Assembly (NCBI GenBank): GCA_023260655.1
Contig: JALQUU010000021.1
Span: 1 to 42,214 of the forward strand
Length of the DNA: 42,214 bases
Reading direction: 5' to 3'
Source: Paracoccaceae bacterium
GTDB lineage: Bacteria > Pseudomonadota > Alphaproteobacteria > Rhodobacterales > Rhodobacteraceae
The position numbers and the translations under genes are program-made. A model generated the notes under the pieces. That model saw nothing but the letters and a program-made list of their open reading frames with translations, was not told where the DNA came from and searched no databases. Numbering within the stretch: the first letter of the stretch is position 1; every line of letters begins with the position of its first letter. Positions 17,207 through 25,245 of this stretch are shown piece by piece.

Positions 17207-17442
17207 CGGAGCCTCTTTTCGGGGAGGATAGCGCGATGCGGGGGGAGGGAGAAGTGGGTGCCGATCTTCCAGGAAACGCGCGAACAGGACGGAAGATCGG
17301 CACCTTGTCCGGAAAGCTGCCGCCTCCGGGTTTCTCCGATCCGGTTGGCAGGGAAGGAGGCCGCGCGGATCGTAGACTGGCTAGGGCGTGGCCCTTTGCA
17401 TGTCCGATGAGAGCTTAATGCCGTGATTCGCGCGGGGCGGCT

Positions 17443-17456
17443 TTGATCTGGGTCAA
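17443..17456. promoter_or_regulatory. FNR box between the AEC transporter and the flavin oxidoreductase
   Basis: TTGAT-CTGG-GTCAA is one base from a perfect site. It lies in a 268-base gap downstream of the AEC gene and about 240 bases before the flavin oxidoreductase start, both on the minus strand. It could drive the latter or be a relic of a promoter for a lost gene. Confidence 0.7.
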
Positions 17457-17474
17457 CCACGTGGGGTTGACGGA

Positions 17475-18419
17475 TCAGGGCAGCACGAGGGCGAGCGTTG
17501 CGGAGAAGGTGAGGAAGGAGAGGAGCGTCATCAGGAACATCGCGAGGGCGGCGGTCTGATCCTCGCCGTAGCGTTGGGCGAGGATGGGGTAGATGGCCAT
17601 GACGGGCATCGCGGCCATGAGGATGGCGGCGGCGGCGAGGTGTTCTGGGACCGGGAAGCCGAGGGTGGCCATGAGTATGAGGGAGAGGGCCACGGCGGCG
17701 GGGTGGATCAGGAGTTTGCCGATCACCACGGGGGCGACGGAGAGCGTGAGGCTGGAGAGGGAGAGGCCCGCGAGGGTGCCGCCGATCACGATCAGAGAAA
17801 CGGCGGCGCTGGCATTGGCGAGGATATCCACCGGGCGGAAGATGATCTGCGGCAAAGGGATGTGGAAGACAGACACGACGACACCCGCGCAGAGGGCGAG
17901 GACGATCGGGTTCCGCGAGAGGCGGGCGGCGATCTGGCGCACGAGGCGGGTGCCTTCAATGCCGTTGCTGCGGCTGGCTTCGGCCATGGCGAGGCCCATC
18001 GGGATCATCACGAGGTTCTCGACGATCATATTCATGGCAAGCGCCGTGGTGGCGATCTCAGGCAGGGCCATGAGGAGTACGGGATAGCCGACAAAGCCGC
18101 TATTGGCGCAGGACATGCCCATGGCGCTGAAGGTGCTGCCACCTGCGGTTTGCCCGGAGATGCGCCGCGACCAGAGGTAGCCGCCCCAGAAGACCGCAAC
18201 GGAGCCGAGGAGCATCGCGCCCAGATAGCCGGGAACGGCGATTTCAGCGAGGGTGCGGGTGGAAACGGCGCGGAAGATCAGGGCGGGCAGCGCGAATTGG
18301 ACGACGAGGCGGCCAAGGACGGTCATATCGGCGCTGGAAAACACCTTGAGGCGCACGGAACCGAAACCAAGGCCGATCAGCACAAAGATCACACCTGTGA
18401 TCGACAGGATTTCCAGCAT
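17475..18419 (-). CDS. AEC-family transporter (auxin efflux carrier type)
   Basis: 314 residues with about ten hydrophobic segments in a 5+5 arrangement. Start MLEILSITGVIFVLIGLGFG, FALPALIFRAVS, CANSGFVGYPVLLMAL and ALAMNMIVENLVMIPMGLAM are typical of the family, including the Asn-rich unwound helix regions. AEC proteins export organic acids such as malate or malonate; the substrate is not predictable. It begins 60 bases beyond the ccoNOQP terminator, so it is probably not in that operon although it has the same orientation. Confidence 0.88.
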   Translation of the reverse strand: MLEILSITGVIFVLIGLGFGSVRLKVFSSADMTVLGRLVVQFALPALIFRAVSTRTLAEIAVPGYLGAMLLGSVAVFWGGYLWSRRISGQTAGGSTFSAMGMSCANSGFVGYPVLLMALPEIATTALAMNMIVENLVMIPMGLAMAEASRSNGIEGTRLVRQIAARLSRNPIVLALCAGVVVSVFHIPLPQIIFRPVDILANASAAVSLIVIGGTLAGLSLSSLTLSVAPVVIGKLLIHPAAVALSLILMATLGFPVPEHLAAAAILMAAMPVMAIYPILAQRYGEDQTAALAMFLMTLLSFLTFSATLALVLP

Positions 18420-18479
18420 CGCGCCCCGCTGCGTTTATTCTGGCGCGAGCATAGGCCTTATCCGGGGGCCTGAAAGCGA

Positions 18480-18505
18480 AAAGAGCAGGCCGGAGCCTGC
18501 TCTTT
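18480..18505 (-). terminator. terminator of ccoNOQP
   Basis: A perfect 11-bp stem, AAAGAGCAGGC / GCCTGCTCTTT, with a CGGA loop lies just after the ccoP stop at 18527. On the minus strand the stem ends in TTT. It separates ccoNOQP from the AEC gene and from ccoGHIS. Confidence 0.85.
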
Positions 18506-18526
18506 CCTTGTTCGATGTTGGCGCGA

Positions 18527-19411
18527 TTATTCGCCGCCGCCGAGCGAGTGGACATAGGTTGCCACTGCGCAGATTTCGGCTTCGGAGAGACCTTGGGTCG
18601 GACGGAAATCCGTGCTCCATGCCGGCATCACGCCGCCACGGGAGTTGGTCACGGTTTCCAGAAGCGTCGCGTAATCGCCACCGTAGAGCCAGATCGCGTC
18701 GTTCAGCGCCGGAGCACCCAGATCGCGCATGCCTTCGCCCTGTTCACCGTGGCAGGAGGCGCAGTTGTCGGCGAAGACGACAGCGCCTTCCTCGACTTTG
18801 GCTGCGTCCTGAGCGGTGCCAGAGAGCGACATGACGAAGTTCACAACCTGATCGAGTTGCTCTTTTTCGAGCAACTCGTCCCGACCGAAGGCGGGCATTT
18901 CGGTTGCGCGGGCATCATCGCTATCCGTGTTCCGGATGCCGTGGGTGATGGTGTAGTGGATCGCGTCGATATCACCACCCCAGAGCCAGTCGTCATCGAG
19001 AAGGTTCGGGTAGCCTTTGGCACCTGCTGCACCAGCGCCGTGGCACTGGGCACACCAGGTTTTGAACACAGCCGCACCTGCGGAGATGGCGTAGCCTTTC
19101 AGCTCTGCATCACCGTCGATGGCAGCCAGCTCTACCGAAGCGAGCTTGTCGTTCATGGGCGCGTTCTTGGCATCCACTGCGGCGATCTGCTCGGCGACTT
19201 GCCCACGAGCGGAGAAGCCGAGAAGGCCGGAGGTTGCCTGAGAAATGCCCGGCCATGCCGGATAGGCGATGGTATAGCCGATGCCCCAGACGATGCAGGC
19301 ATAGAAGGTCCAGAGCCACCAGCGCGGCATCGGGTTATCGTATTCCTGAATGCCGTCCCAGGAGTGGCCCGTGGTGCCGACGTCTTCTTTCTTGATCGGT
19401 TTCTTAGCCAT
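18527..19411 (-). CDS. ccoP: cbb3 oxidase di-haem subunit CcoP
   Basis: 294 residues. One membrane helix near residues 31-50 (WWLWTFYACIVWGIGYTIAY) is followed by two cytochrome c domains with haem sites CAQCH (120-124) and CASCH (217-221); axial Met candidates lie in EMPAF and GVMPAW. CcoP passes electrons from soluble or membrane cytochromes c to CcoO and CcoN. The N-terminal KKEDVGTTGHSWDGIQEYDN segment is the conserved cytoplasmic start. It is the last gene of the operon, 3 bases after ccoQ and before a strong terminator. Confidence 0.96.
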   Translation of the reverse strand: MAKKPIKKEDVGTTGHSWDGIQEYDNPMPRWWLWTFYACIVWGIGYTIAYPAWPGISQATSGLLGFSARGQVAEQIAAVDAKNAPMNDKLASVELAAIDGDAELKGYAISAGAAVFKTWCAQCHGAGAAGAKGYPNLLDDDWLWGGDIDAIHYTITHGIRNTDSDDARATEMPAFGRDELLEKEQLDQVVNFVMSLSGTAQDAAKVEEGAVVFADNCASCHGEQGEGMRDLGAPALNDAIWLYGGDYATLLETVTNSRGGVMPAWSTDFRPTQGLSEAEICAVATYVHSLGGGE

Positions 19412-19414
19412 GTC

Positions 19415-19606
19415 TCAGGCCTCCTGTGCGTCACGCTCACGGAGAGCGGGCTTTTCGTCATGCCGGAACGGGATATCTGCCACGTCGCGATACACTTTCG
19501 TCGAACCGGGGCGCATCACGAAGAGGATGACACCGACGAAGAAGGCGAAGAGCGCGAGCAGAACCCAGCTGTCAGCGAACTCGCGGAGAAGGGAGTAGGT
19601 TTCCAT
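19415..19606 (-). CDS. ccoQ: cbb3 oxidase small subunit CcoQ
   Basis: 63 residues: METYSLLREFADSWVLLALF, then AFFVGVILFVMRPGS and a short charged tail. A single membrane helix ends in the conserved F-RPGS motif. CcoQ stabilises the CcoNOP core, notably against oxygen in Rhodobacter. It is tightly spaced between ccoO (9 bases) and ccoP (3 bases). Confidence 0.95.
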   Translation of the reverse strand: METYSLLREFADSWVLLALFAFFVGVILFVMRPGSTKVYRDVADIPFRHDEKPALRERDAQEA

Positions 19607-19615
19607 GATCCCTCC

Positions 19616-20344
19616 TCAGCGGCTTGCATCAGGCGTGAAAGTGGAGAAGTCGACCAGCGTGCCCAGCATCTGGAGATAGGCGATGAGCGCGTCGGATTCC
19701 GAGATCCCCGGCTTGCCGTCGAAGTTCCGCACCTGGACCTTGTCGCCGTAGCGTTCGATCAGCCCATCGGTATCGGCTTCGGGATCGGCTTGCGCGGCGA
19801 AGTCGGCCTTGGCGTTCTCCAGCATTTCCTCGGTGTAGGGAACGCCGACGAAGCGGTGCGTTGCCATCACGTCCTGGATATACTTGCCGTCAATCGCGCG
19901 GTTTTCGAGGAAGCCGTATTTGGGCATCACCGATTCCGGCACGACCGATTGCGGGCTACGCAGGTGGTCACGGTGCCATTCGTCCGAGTAGCGGCCGCCG
20001 ACGCGGGCGAGGTCGGGCCCCGTCCGCTTCGAGCCCCACTGGAACGGGTGGTCGTACTGGCTTTCAGCCGCGAGGCTGTAGTGGCCATAACGCTCCACCT
20101 CGTCGCGCATCGGGCGGATCATCTGCGAGTGGCAGACGTAGCAGCCTTCGCGGATGTAGATATCCCGGCCCGCCAGTTCGAGGGGCGTGTAGGGGCGCAT
20201 GCCCTCCACTTCCTCGATGGTGTTTTCGAGCCAGAACAGCGGTGCGATTTGCACGATGCCGCCGATGGTCACCACGAGCAGCGCAAAGACTGCCAGAAGC
20301 GTGACGTTCTTTTCGAGGATCGCGTGTTTGTCGAGAATTGCCAT
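19616..20344 (-). CDS. ccoO: cbb3 oxidase mono-haem subunit CcoO
   Basis: 242 residues from the ATG at 20344, which has AAGGAGG just upstream; a longer frame to 20407 lacks such a site and enters the end of ccoN. It has one N-terminal membrane helix ([20 protein letters not shown]) and the haem c motif [11 protein letters not shown] (68-78). The [18 protein letters not shown] stretch is diagnostic of CcoO/FixO. It carries electrons from CcoP to the CcoN active site. Confidence 0.96.
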   Translation of the reverse strand: MAILDKHAILEKNVTLLAVFALLVVTIGGIVQIAPLFWLENTIEEVEGMRPYTPLELAGRDIYIREGCYVCHSQMIRPMRDEVERYGHYSLAAESQYDHPFQWGSKRTGPDLARVGGRYSDEWHRDHLRSPQSVVPESVMPKYGFLENRAIDGKYIQDVMATHRFVGVPYTEEMLENAKADFAAQADPEADTDGLIERYGDKVQVRNFDGKPGISESDALIAYLQMLGTLVDFSTFTPDASR

Positions 20345-20357
20345 TGTCCGGCCCTCC

Positions 20358-21959
20358 TTATTCAGCCGGGACCAGATGGTTCGCGGATTCCACGCGGGGC
20401 GCGGCACGAACAGTCATCCAGAGGTTATAGCACATGATGAGTGCGCCGGAGAGAAACATCAGACCACCCAGACCGCGCACGACATACATCGGGAACTTCG
20501 CGCCAACGGTGTCGGCGAAGGAGTTCACGAGGAAGCCGTTGGCATCCACTTCACGCCACATCAGGCCTTCCATGATGCCGGTGACCCACATGGAGGCGGC
20601 GTAGAGGATGATGCCGATGGTGGCGAGCCAGAAGTGCCAGCTCACGAGCGAGAGCGAGTAGAGGCGCTCGCGGTTCCAGAGCTTCGGCACGAGGAAGTAG
20701 AGAGCACCGAAGGTGATCATCCCGTTCCAGCCGAGTGCGCCGGAGTGCACGTGACCGATGGTCCAGTCAGTGTAGTGCGAGAGCGAGTTCACCGCACGGA
20801 TCGACATCATCGGACCTTCGAAGGTGGACATGCCGTAGAAGCCGATCGAGATCACCATCATACGGATGATCGGGTCGGTCCGGAGCTTGTCCCATGCGCC
20901 CGAGAGGGTCATGAGGCCGTTGATCATACCACCCCAGGACGGCATCCAGAGCACGACCGAGAACACCATGCCGAGGGTCGAAGCCCAGTCCGGCAGAGCG
21001 GTGTAGTGGAGGTGGTGGGGGCCAGCCCAGATGTAGAGGAAGATCAGGGCCCAGAAGTGGATGATCGAGAGCTTGTAGGAGAACACGGGGCGTTCCGCCT
21101 GCTTCGGCACGAAGTAATACATCATGCCGAGGAAGCCTGCGGTGAGGAAGAAGCCCACAGCGTTGTGGCCATACCACCACTGGGTCATGGCATCCTGAAC
21201 ACCCGAGAACACCTGCACCGACTTCGAACCGAAGATCGAGACCGGGATCGCGATGTTGTTCACGATGTGGAGCATCGCGACCGTCAGGATGAACGACAGG
21301 TAGAACCAGTTCGCCACGTAGATATGGCGCTCTTTGCGCTTCATGATGGTGCCCATGAAGACGAGGAGATAGGCAACCCAGACGATGGTGAGCCAGAGGT
21401 CCACATACCATTCGGGTTCGGCATATTCCTTACCGTGCGTCGCGCCGAGGATGTAGCCCGTTGCCGCCAGCACGATCACGAGCTGGTAACCCCAGAACAC
21501 GAACCATGCGAGGTTGCCGCCCCAGAGGCGCGCAGCAGAGGTGCGCTGCACGACGTAGAAAGACGTCGCCAGAAGCGCGTTACCACCAAATGCGAAAATC
21601 ACCGCGGAGGTGTGCAGCGGACGCAGCTTGCCGAAGTTCAGATACCCTTGGGCCCATTCGAGATTGAGCACAGGGAACGCCAATTGGAACGCAATGATCA
21701 CGCCCACTAGGAAACCCACGACACCCCAACCCGCGGTCGCGATCACGCCGTAGCGCACCACGCCGTCCAAATAACGGGTCTGGTCAGTTGGCACCGAAGG
21801 CTCTCCGGTGCGGCGAAGCACGTAAACAAACGTGATAAGCGCGGCGAGTGCGACAGTGATCGCATTCACCTGATAGGCCAAATCACGCCCGTAATTGGCG
21901 GCAATCATCGCGAGAAGCGCCACCAAGCCGAGCGCTATCAGCTTGAAATAGTTCGACAT
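20358..21959 (-). CDS. ccoN: cbb3 oxidase catalytic subunit CcoN
   Basis: 533 residues from the ATG at 21959, chosen because AGGGACG lies at a good distance and the 9 extra residues to 21986 are not conserved in character. It is a twelve-helix haem-copper oxidase. [19 protein letters not shown] holds a CuB His and the cross-linked Tyr region of C-type oxidases, [16 protein letters not shown] the His pair, and [18 protein letters not shown] the haem ligands. It reduces O2 to water with high affinity and pumps protons. First gene of ccoNOQP, with an FNR box centred about 100 bases upstream of this start. Confidence 0.96.
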   Translation of the reverse strand: MSNYFKLIALGLVALLAMIAANYGRDLAYQVNAITVALAALITFVYVLRRTGEPSVPTDQTRYLDGVVRYGVIATAGWGVVGFLVGVIIAFQLAFPVLNLEWAQGYLNFGKLRPLHTSAVIFAFGGNALLATSFYVVQRTSAARLWGGNLAWFVFWGYQLVIVLAATGYILGATHGKEYAEPEWYVDLWLTIVWVAYLLVFMGTIMKRKERHIYVANWFYLSFILTVAMLHIVNNIAIPVSIFGSKSVQVFSGVQDAMTQWWYGHNAVGFFLTAGFLGMMYYFVPKQAERPVFSYKLSIIHFWALIFLYIWAGPHHLHYTALPDWASTLGMVFSVVLWMPSWGGMINGLMTLSGAWDKLRTDPIIRMMVISIGFYGMSTFEGPMMSIRAVNSLSHYTDWTIGHVHSGALGWNGMITFGALYFLVPKLWNRERLYSLSLVSWHFWLATIGIILYAASMWVTGIMEGLMWREVDANGFLVNSFADTVGAKFPMYVVRGLGGLMFLSGALIMCYNLWMTVRAAPRVESANHLVPAE

Positions 21960-22052
21960 CTTTCGTCCCTTCGTCTGGTTCCGCATGATTCGGGAAAACC
22001 TGCGGCGCGTTATAGACTGATGGGTAGATGCGCCGGGCGCGTGAAAGCCGCC

Positions 22053-22066
22053 TTGATCTGTATCAA
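22053..22066. promoter_or_regulatory. perfect FNR box, ccoN side
   Basis: TTGAT-CTGT-ATCAA matches the consensus exactly. It is centred about 100 bases before the ccoN start at 21959. The gap to the divergent stress-protein gene contains a second perfect box 32 bases away. Confidence 0.92.
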
Positions 22067-22084
22067 GAGTTCCTGTCGCACCTA

Positions 22085-22098
22085 TTGATACGCATCAA
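22085..22098. promoter_or_regulatory. perfect FNR box, stress-protein side
   Basis: TTGAT-ACGC-ATCAA matches the consensus exactly and is centred about 70 bases before the universal stress protein start at 22161. The two boxes are 32 bases centre to centre, so they lie on about the same DNA face and each probably serves one direction. Confidence 0.92.
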
Positions 22099-22160
22099 GG
22101 CATGCCCCGGATCCGGCCCGTAGCTTCGAAGCCAGAGACCCCGCCCAACCGGAGGCCCCC

Positions 22161-23000
22161 ATGGCTTATAAAACGATCTTCACCGCCCTCACCGACCCCG
22201 CCCTCGTCGCCACGACGATGGAACAGGCCGAGGCGCTCGCCCGCGCGCATGATGCCCATCTCGATGTGCTCTGCCTCGGCGTCGACCGCACCCAGACCGG
22301 ATATTATTACGCCGGCGCGAATGCCCTGATCCTGCAGGAAACCATCGCCCGCGCCGAGAAGGAAGCCGAAGAAATCGAAGCGCAGGTGCGCGCACGGCTC
22401 GAACCGAGCGGCTTGCGCTGGTCAAGCGATACCGGCGTATCGCAACTGGCCGATATCGGCCGTCATGTTGCCGCCCGCGCCCGCTTCTCCGATCTGGCTG
22501 TTCTGGCCAAGCCCTACGGCCAGAATCGTGGCGCAGAGCTTGAACCCGTCGTTGAAAGCGCCATGTTCGAAGGCCTCGCCCCGGTGCTGGTGGTGCCAGG
22601 GCCGGGCTGCACGGTCACCAATCCGAAAAAGGTGGTGATCGGCTGGAATGAAAGCCGCGAGGCACTGGTGGCCGTTCGCGCAGCGCTACCCTTGATCCAG
22701 AAGGCCGAAACCGTGCATGTCGTGATCATCGACCCGCCCACGCACGGCCCGTCGCGCTCCGATCCCGGCGGTCAACTCTCGCAATACCTCGCCCGCCATG
22801 GCGCGCGCGTGGAAATCGATGTGCTCTCGAAAACCCTGCCGCGCGTTTCCGATGTGCTGATCCGCCATGCCAAAGATGTCAGCGCCGATCTGGTGATCAT
22901 GGGCGCCTATGGCCACTCGCGGTTCCGCGAAGCCATCCTCGGCGGGGCCACGCGCTATATGCTCGAACAATCGGGCCTCAGCGTGTTCATGGCACACTGA
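22161..23000 (+). CDS. tandem universal stress protein (UspA family)
   Basis: 279 residues with two Usp domains, about 1-145 and 155-279. The first opens with YKTIFTALTDPAL and ends with FEGLAPVLVVPGPG. The second opens with KVVIGWNESREALVAVRAAL and has the ATP-loop-like GAYGHSRFREAILGGATR near the end, close to the G2xG9xG(S/T) pattern, followed by the usual ...SVFMAH end. GGAGG precedes the start. Divergence from ccoN and a perfect FNR box indicate induction when oxygen falls. Function in such stress proteins is usually survival or signalling; nothing more specific can be read. Confidence 0.93.
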   Translation: MAYKTIFTALTDPALVATTMEQAEALARAHDAHLDVLCLGVDRTQTGYYYAGANALILQETIARAEKEAEEIEAQVRARLEPSGLRWSSDTGVSQLADIGRHVAARARFSDLAVLAKPYGQNRGAELEPVVESAMFEGLAPVLVVPGPGCTVTNPKKVVIGWNESREALVAVRAALPLIQKAETVHVVIIDPPTHGPSRSDPGGQLSQYLARHGARVEIDVLSKTLPRVSDVLIRHAKDVSADLVIMGAYGHSRFREAILGGATRYMLEQSGLSVFMAH

Positions 23001-23017
23001 ACCCTTTCATATTGGCG

Positions 23018-23053
23018 AAAATATCCCGGGGGGTGAGGGGGGCAGCGCCCCCC
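23018..23053 (-). repeat. GC-rich hairpin repeat, copy B
   Basis: On the minus strand a GGGGGG-CGCTG-CCCCCC hairpin is followed by CCCCCCGGGATATTT, as in copy A. It sits between the convergent stress-protein and FAD-oxidoreductase genes, where it may end both transcripts. Confidence 0.75.
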
Positions 23054-23060
23054 TCTCTTC

Positions 23061-24332
23061 TTAGGCCACCCGCGCGCCTGCCGGGATGGTGGGAGGGGCC
23101 GCATTCAGCCGTTCGATCGCGAAGCCGGCGGCGGCTTTGTATTTGGCCATGAACTCGGTACGCTCGGCCTTGGAGACCACGTCGTCGATCCGCTCGAAGA
23201 TCCCGCCGCAGCGTTCATCGACCATATTCAGCAGGCCGAAAGGCCCTGCCCCGCGATTGCGGAGGATCAGTTCCGAAACCGGTTTGCAGAGCGTCGCGTC
23301 ATAGGCGGCGAGGGCGGTGGGCGTGACGCCGCCTTTGATAAGGGCCGCGCCCAGAACCCGGGCGTCGACGATGGCTTGGCTCGCGCCGTTCGAGCCGGTG
23401 GGATACATCACATGCGCCGCGTCGCCCATGAGCGCGACAGGGCCATCGACCCATGTCGGGATCGGTTCGCGGTCGATCATCGGGTATTCGTAAACCTCGG
23501 AAGCGCCACGGATCAGGGCGGGCACGTCGAGCCAGTCCCAAGCCCAGCCTTCGAAATGGTGGATGAAGCGATCGAGCGGCACCTTGCGGTTCCAGTCGCC
23601 TTCCCAGCCGCCTGTGTTATCGACCGTCTGCTCGGCGATCCAGTTGATGGTGGCGTAGCCTTCGGCATCGGTGTGGGAGATCGGGTAGATCACCATGCGG
23701 TGGCGATGCGTGCCGAGGCCCACAAAGCTTGATCCGGTGCGGATGGGTTTGGCGCGGGTCACGCCGCGCCAGAGGATCGCGCCGCCCCATTGGATCGGGG
23801 GCTGGGCGGGGTGCATCTGGGCGCGGATAGCGGAATGTAGGCCGTCGGCGCCGACGAGGAGCGTGGCGGCGATTTTCTCGGTGCCTTGGGCGCTTTGCAC
23901 ATGGGCGATCACGCCATCCGTGGTTTTCTCGTAGCCCGTTACGCGCGCGCCGGTGCGGACCGCATCGGGGCCCAAGCGCTCCAGCACGGCGCGGTAGAGC
24001 ATCATCTGCAACTCGCCGCGGTGCACGGCGTATTGCGGCCAGTTGTAACCAGCCTCGAGCCCGCGCGGTTCGGAGTGGATATCGTTGCCGTTGCGACCGA
24101 CAAGCGCCCATTCGAGCGCGGGCAGGCCCACTTTGTCGAGCATCTCTGCGGTGAAGCCGAGATCGTAGAGTTCGCGGATGGCGTTGGGTTGCAGGTTGAT
24201 CCCCACGCCGAGGGGTTTCAGTTCGGGGACGGCCTCGAATACCGTGCAGCGGGCACCGATCTGGTGCAGCGTCAGCGCCAGAGCCATGCCGCCGATACCG
24301 CCGCCAGCGATCAGGATATGGGGTTCAGTCAT
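23061..24332 (-). CDS. FAD-dependent monooxygenase (PhzS/salicylate hydroxylase-like)
   Basis: 423 residues, a class A flavin monooxygenase without the extra C-terminal domain seen in the hydroxylase at 3008. The N-terminal FAD motif is ILIAGGGIGGMALALTLHQ, followed by FEAVPELKPLGVGINLQPNA; the DG motif is LLVGADGLHSAIR and the second FAD motif is ALMGDAAHVMYPTGSNGASQ. The residue pattern YAVHRGELQMMLYRAV is typical of PhzS-like and 3-hydroxybenzoate 6-hydroxylase-like enzymes. The substrate is unknown; an aromatic or heterocyclic acid is likely. It is convergent with the stress-protein gene and lies downstream of fnrL with a ~100-base gap. Confidence 0.85.
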   Translation of the reverse strand: MTEPHILIAGGGIGGMALALTLHQIGARCTVFEAVPELKPLGVGINLQPNAIRELYDLGFTAEMLDKVGLPALEWALVGRNGNDIHSEPRGLEAGYNWPQYAVHRGELQMMLYRAVLERLGPDAVRTGARVTGYEKTTDGVIAHVQSAQGTEKIAATLLVGADGLHSAIRAQMHPAQPPIQWGGAILWRGVTRAKPIRTGSSFVGLGTHRHRMVIYPISHTDAEGYATINWIAEQTVDNTGGWEGDWNRKVPLDRFIHHFEGWAWDWLDVPALIRGASEVYEYPMIDREPIPTWVDGPVALMGDAAHVMYPTGSNGASQAIVDARVLGAALIKGGVTPTALAAYDATLCKPVSELILRNRGAGPFGLLNMVDERCGGIFERIDDVVSKAERTEFMAKYKAAAGFAIERLNAAPPTIPAGARVA

Positions 24333-24429
24333 GGGGGCCTCCGCTGCAGTTCCGCGTGATACTTACCAAGCGCAACCATTTTGGCCAGCACGAAGCGGCA
24401 CTTTTGGCGAAGTTTTCGGGGGCGAGGCC

Positions 24430-25176
24430 TTAGGCCAGCATACCGCCGTCGCTATCGTCACCTGCTTCTTCGAGCAGTCGGTCGAAGTCGGGGACGATCA
24501 CGTGGCGTTTGCCTTCAAGCTCGATTACGCCGTCTTTGCGGAGTGCGGAGATCTGGCGCGACACGGTTTCGAGCGTGAGGCCGAGGTAATCGGCCATGGA
24601 TTCGCGAGTGAGAGGCAGATCGAACACGAGTGCGCCTTTCGCGGTGCGCAGGTTCAGCGAGGCATCGCGGCGGGCAATGATCGACAGGAAGGAGGCGATT
24701 TTCTCGCGCGCTGTTTTACGACCCAGAAGCAGCATCCATTCGCGGGCGGCGTCGAGTTCGTCGAGCGTCATTTCGAGAAGGCGGTGCGCGATATGGGGTG
24801 TGCGGACCATGAGTTGCTCGAAGGGCTTCTTGCGGAAGCAGCACATCATAACGTCGGAGGTGGCGGTGACGTCATAGGCAGCACCATCGCGACCGGGGCG
24901 GCCGACGAAATCGGAGGGCAGGAGGAGGCCGACCATCTGGGTGCGGCCGTCTTCCATCGTTTGCGTCAGCGTGGCGATACCGGAGACGACGGAGCCCACG
25001 AAATCCATGCGGTCGCCCGCCCAGATGATGTGGCTGCCAGCCTCGTAGGTGCGGTAATATTTGATTTCATCCAGAAGCTGCAGCTCGTCGGGCTCGCAAC
25101 GGGCGCAAACGGCGCGATGACGGATCGGGCAATCACCACATCCTTGCGTGAGGCAGGGCGCAGAAGACTGGTTCAA
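24430..25176 (-). CDS. fnrL: oxygen-sensing transcription regulator FnrL
   Basis: 248 residues, Crp/Fnr family. The N-terminus has Cys at 8, 13, 16, 24 and 27 (CGDCPIRHRAVCARC), candidates for the oxygen-labile 4Fe-4S cluster. A cyclic-nucleotide-fold domain and dimerisation helix follow, then the DNA-binding helix-turn-helix ESMADYLGLTLETVSRQISA, whose E--SR residues are those that read TTGAT. It activates micro-oxic genes: here probably ccoNOQP, ccoGHIS, hemN and the stress protein. It is divergent from hemN with a shared FNR box at 25197, so self-regulation is likely. Confidence 0.95.
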   Translation of the reverse strand: MNQSSAPCLTQGCGDCPIRHRAVCARCEPDELQLLDEIKYYRTYEAGSHIIWAGDRMDFVGSVVSGIATLTQTMEDGRTQMVGLLLPSDFVGRPGRDGAAYDVTATSDVMMCCFRKKPFEQLMVRTPHIAHRLLEMTLDELDAAREWMLLLGRKTAREKIASFLSIIARRDASLNLRTAKGALVFDLPLTRESMADYLGLTLETVSRQISALRKDGVIELEGKRHVIVPDFDRLLEEAGDDSDGGMLA

Positions 25177-25196
25177 AGGTATAGGCCTATTCTTGC

Positions 25197-25210
25197 TTGA
25201 TCTACGTCAA
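25197..25210. promoter_or_regulatory. FNR box in the fnrL-hemN divergent promoter
   Basis: TTGAT-CTAC-GTCAA is one base from consensus. It lies 21 bases before the fnrL start and centred about 42 bases before the hemN start. It could activate hemN and block fnrL. Confidence 0.88.
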
Positions 25211-25245
25211 ATACGTGCATTTGCGATGGAGATACGTGTGCACGA

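Noticed and set aside
18515-20437. Very long plus-strand open frame (640 codons) over ccoP, ccoQ and ccoO
   Set aside because: It is antisense to three certain genes, low in hydrophobic order, and shows no motif; high GC makes such mirror frames common.
20199-21710. 503-codon plus-strand frame across ccoN
   Set aside because: Antisense of the oxidase; composition is His/Glu/Val-rich as expected from the reverse complement of membrane codons.
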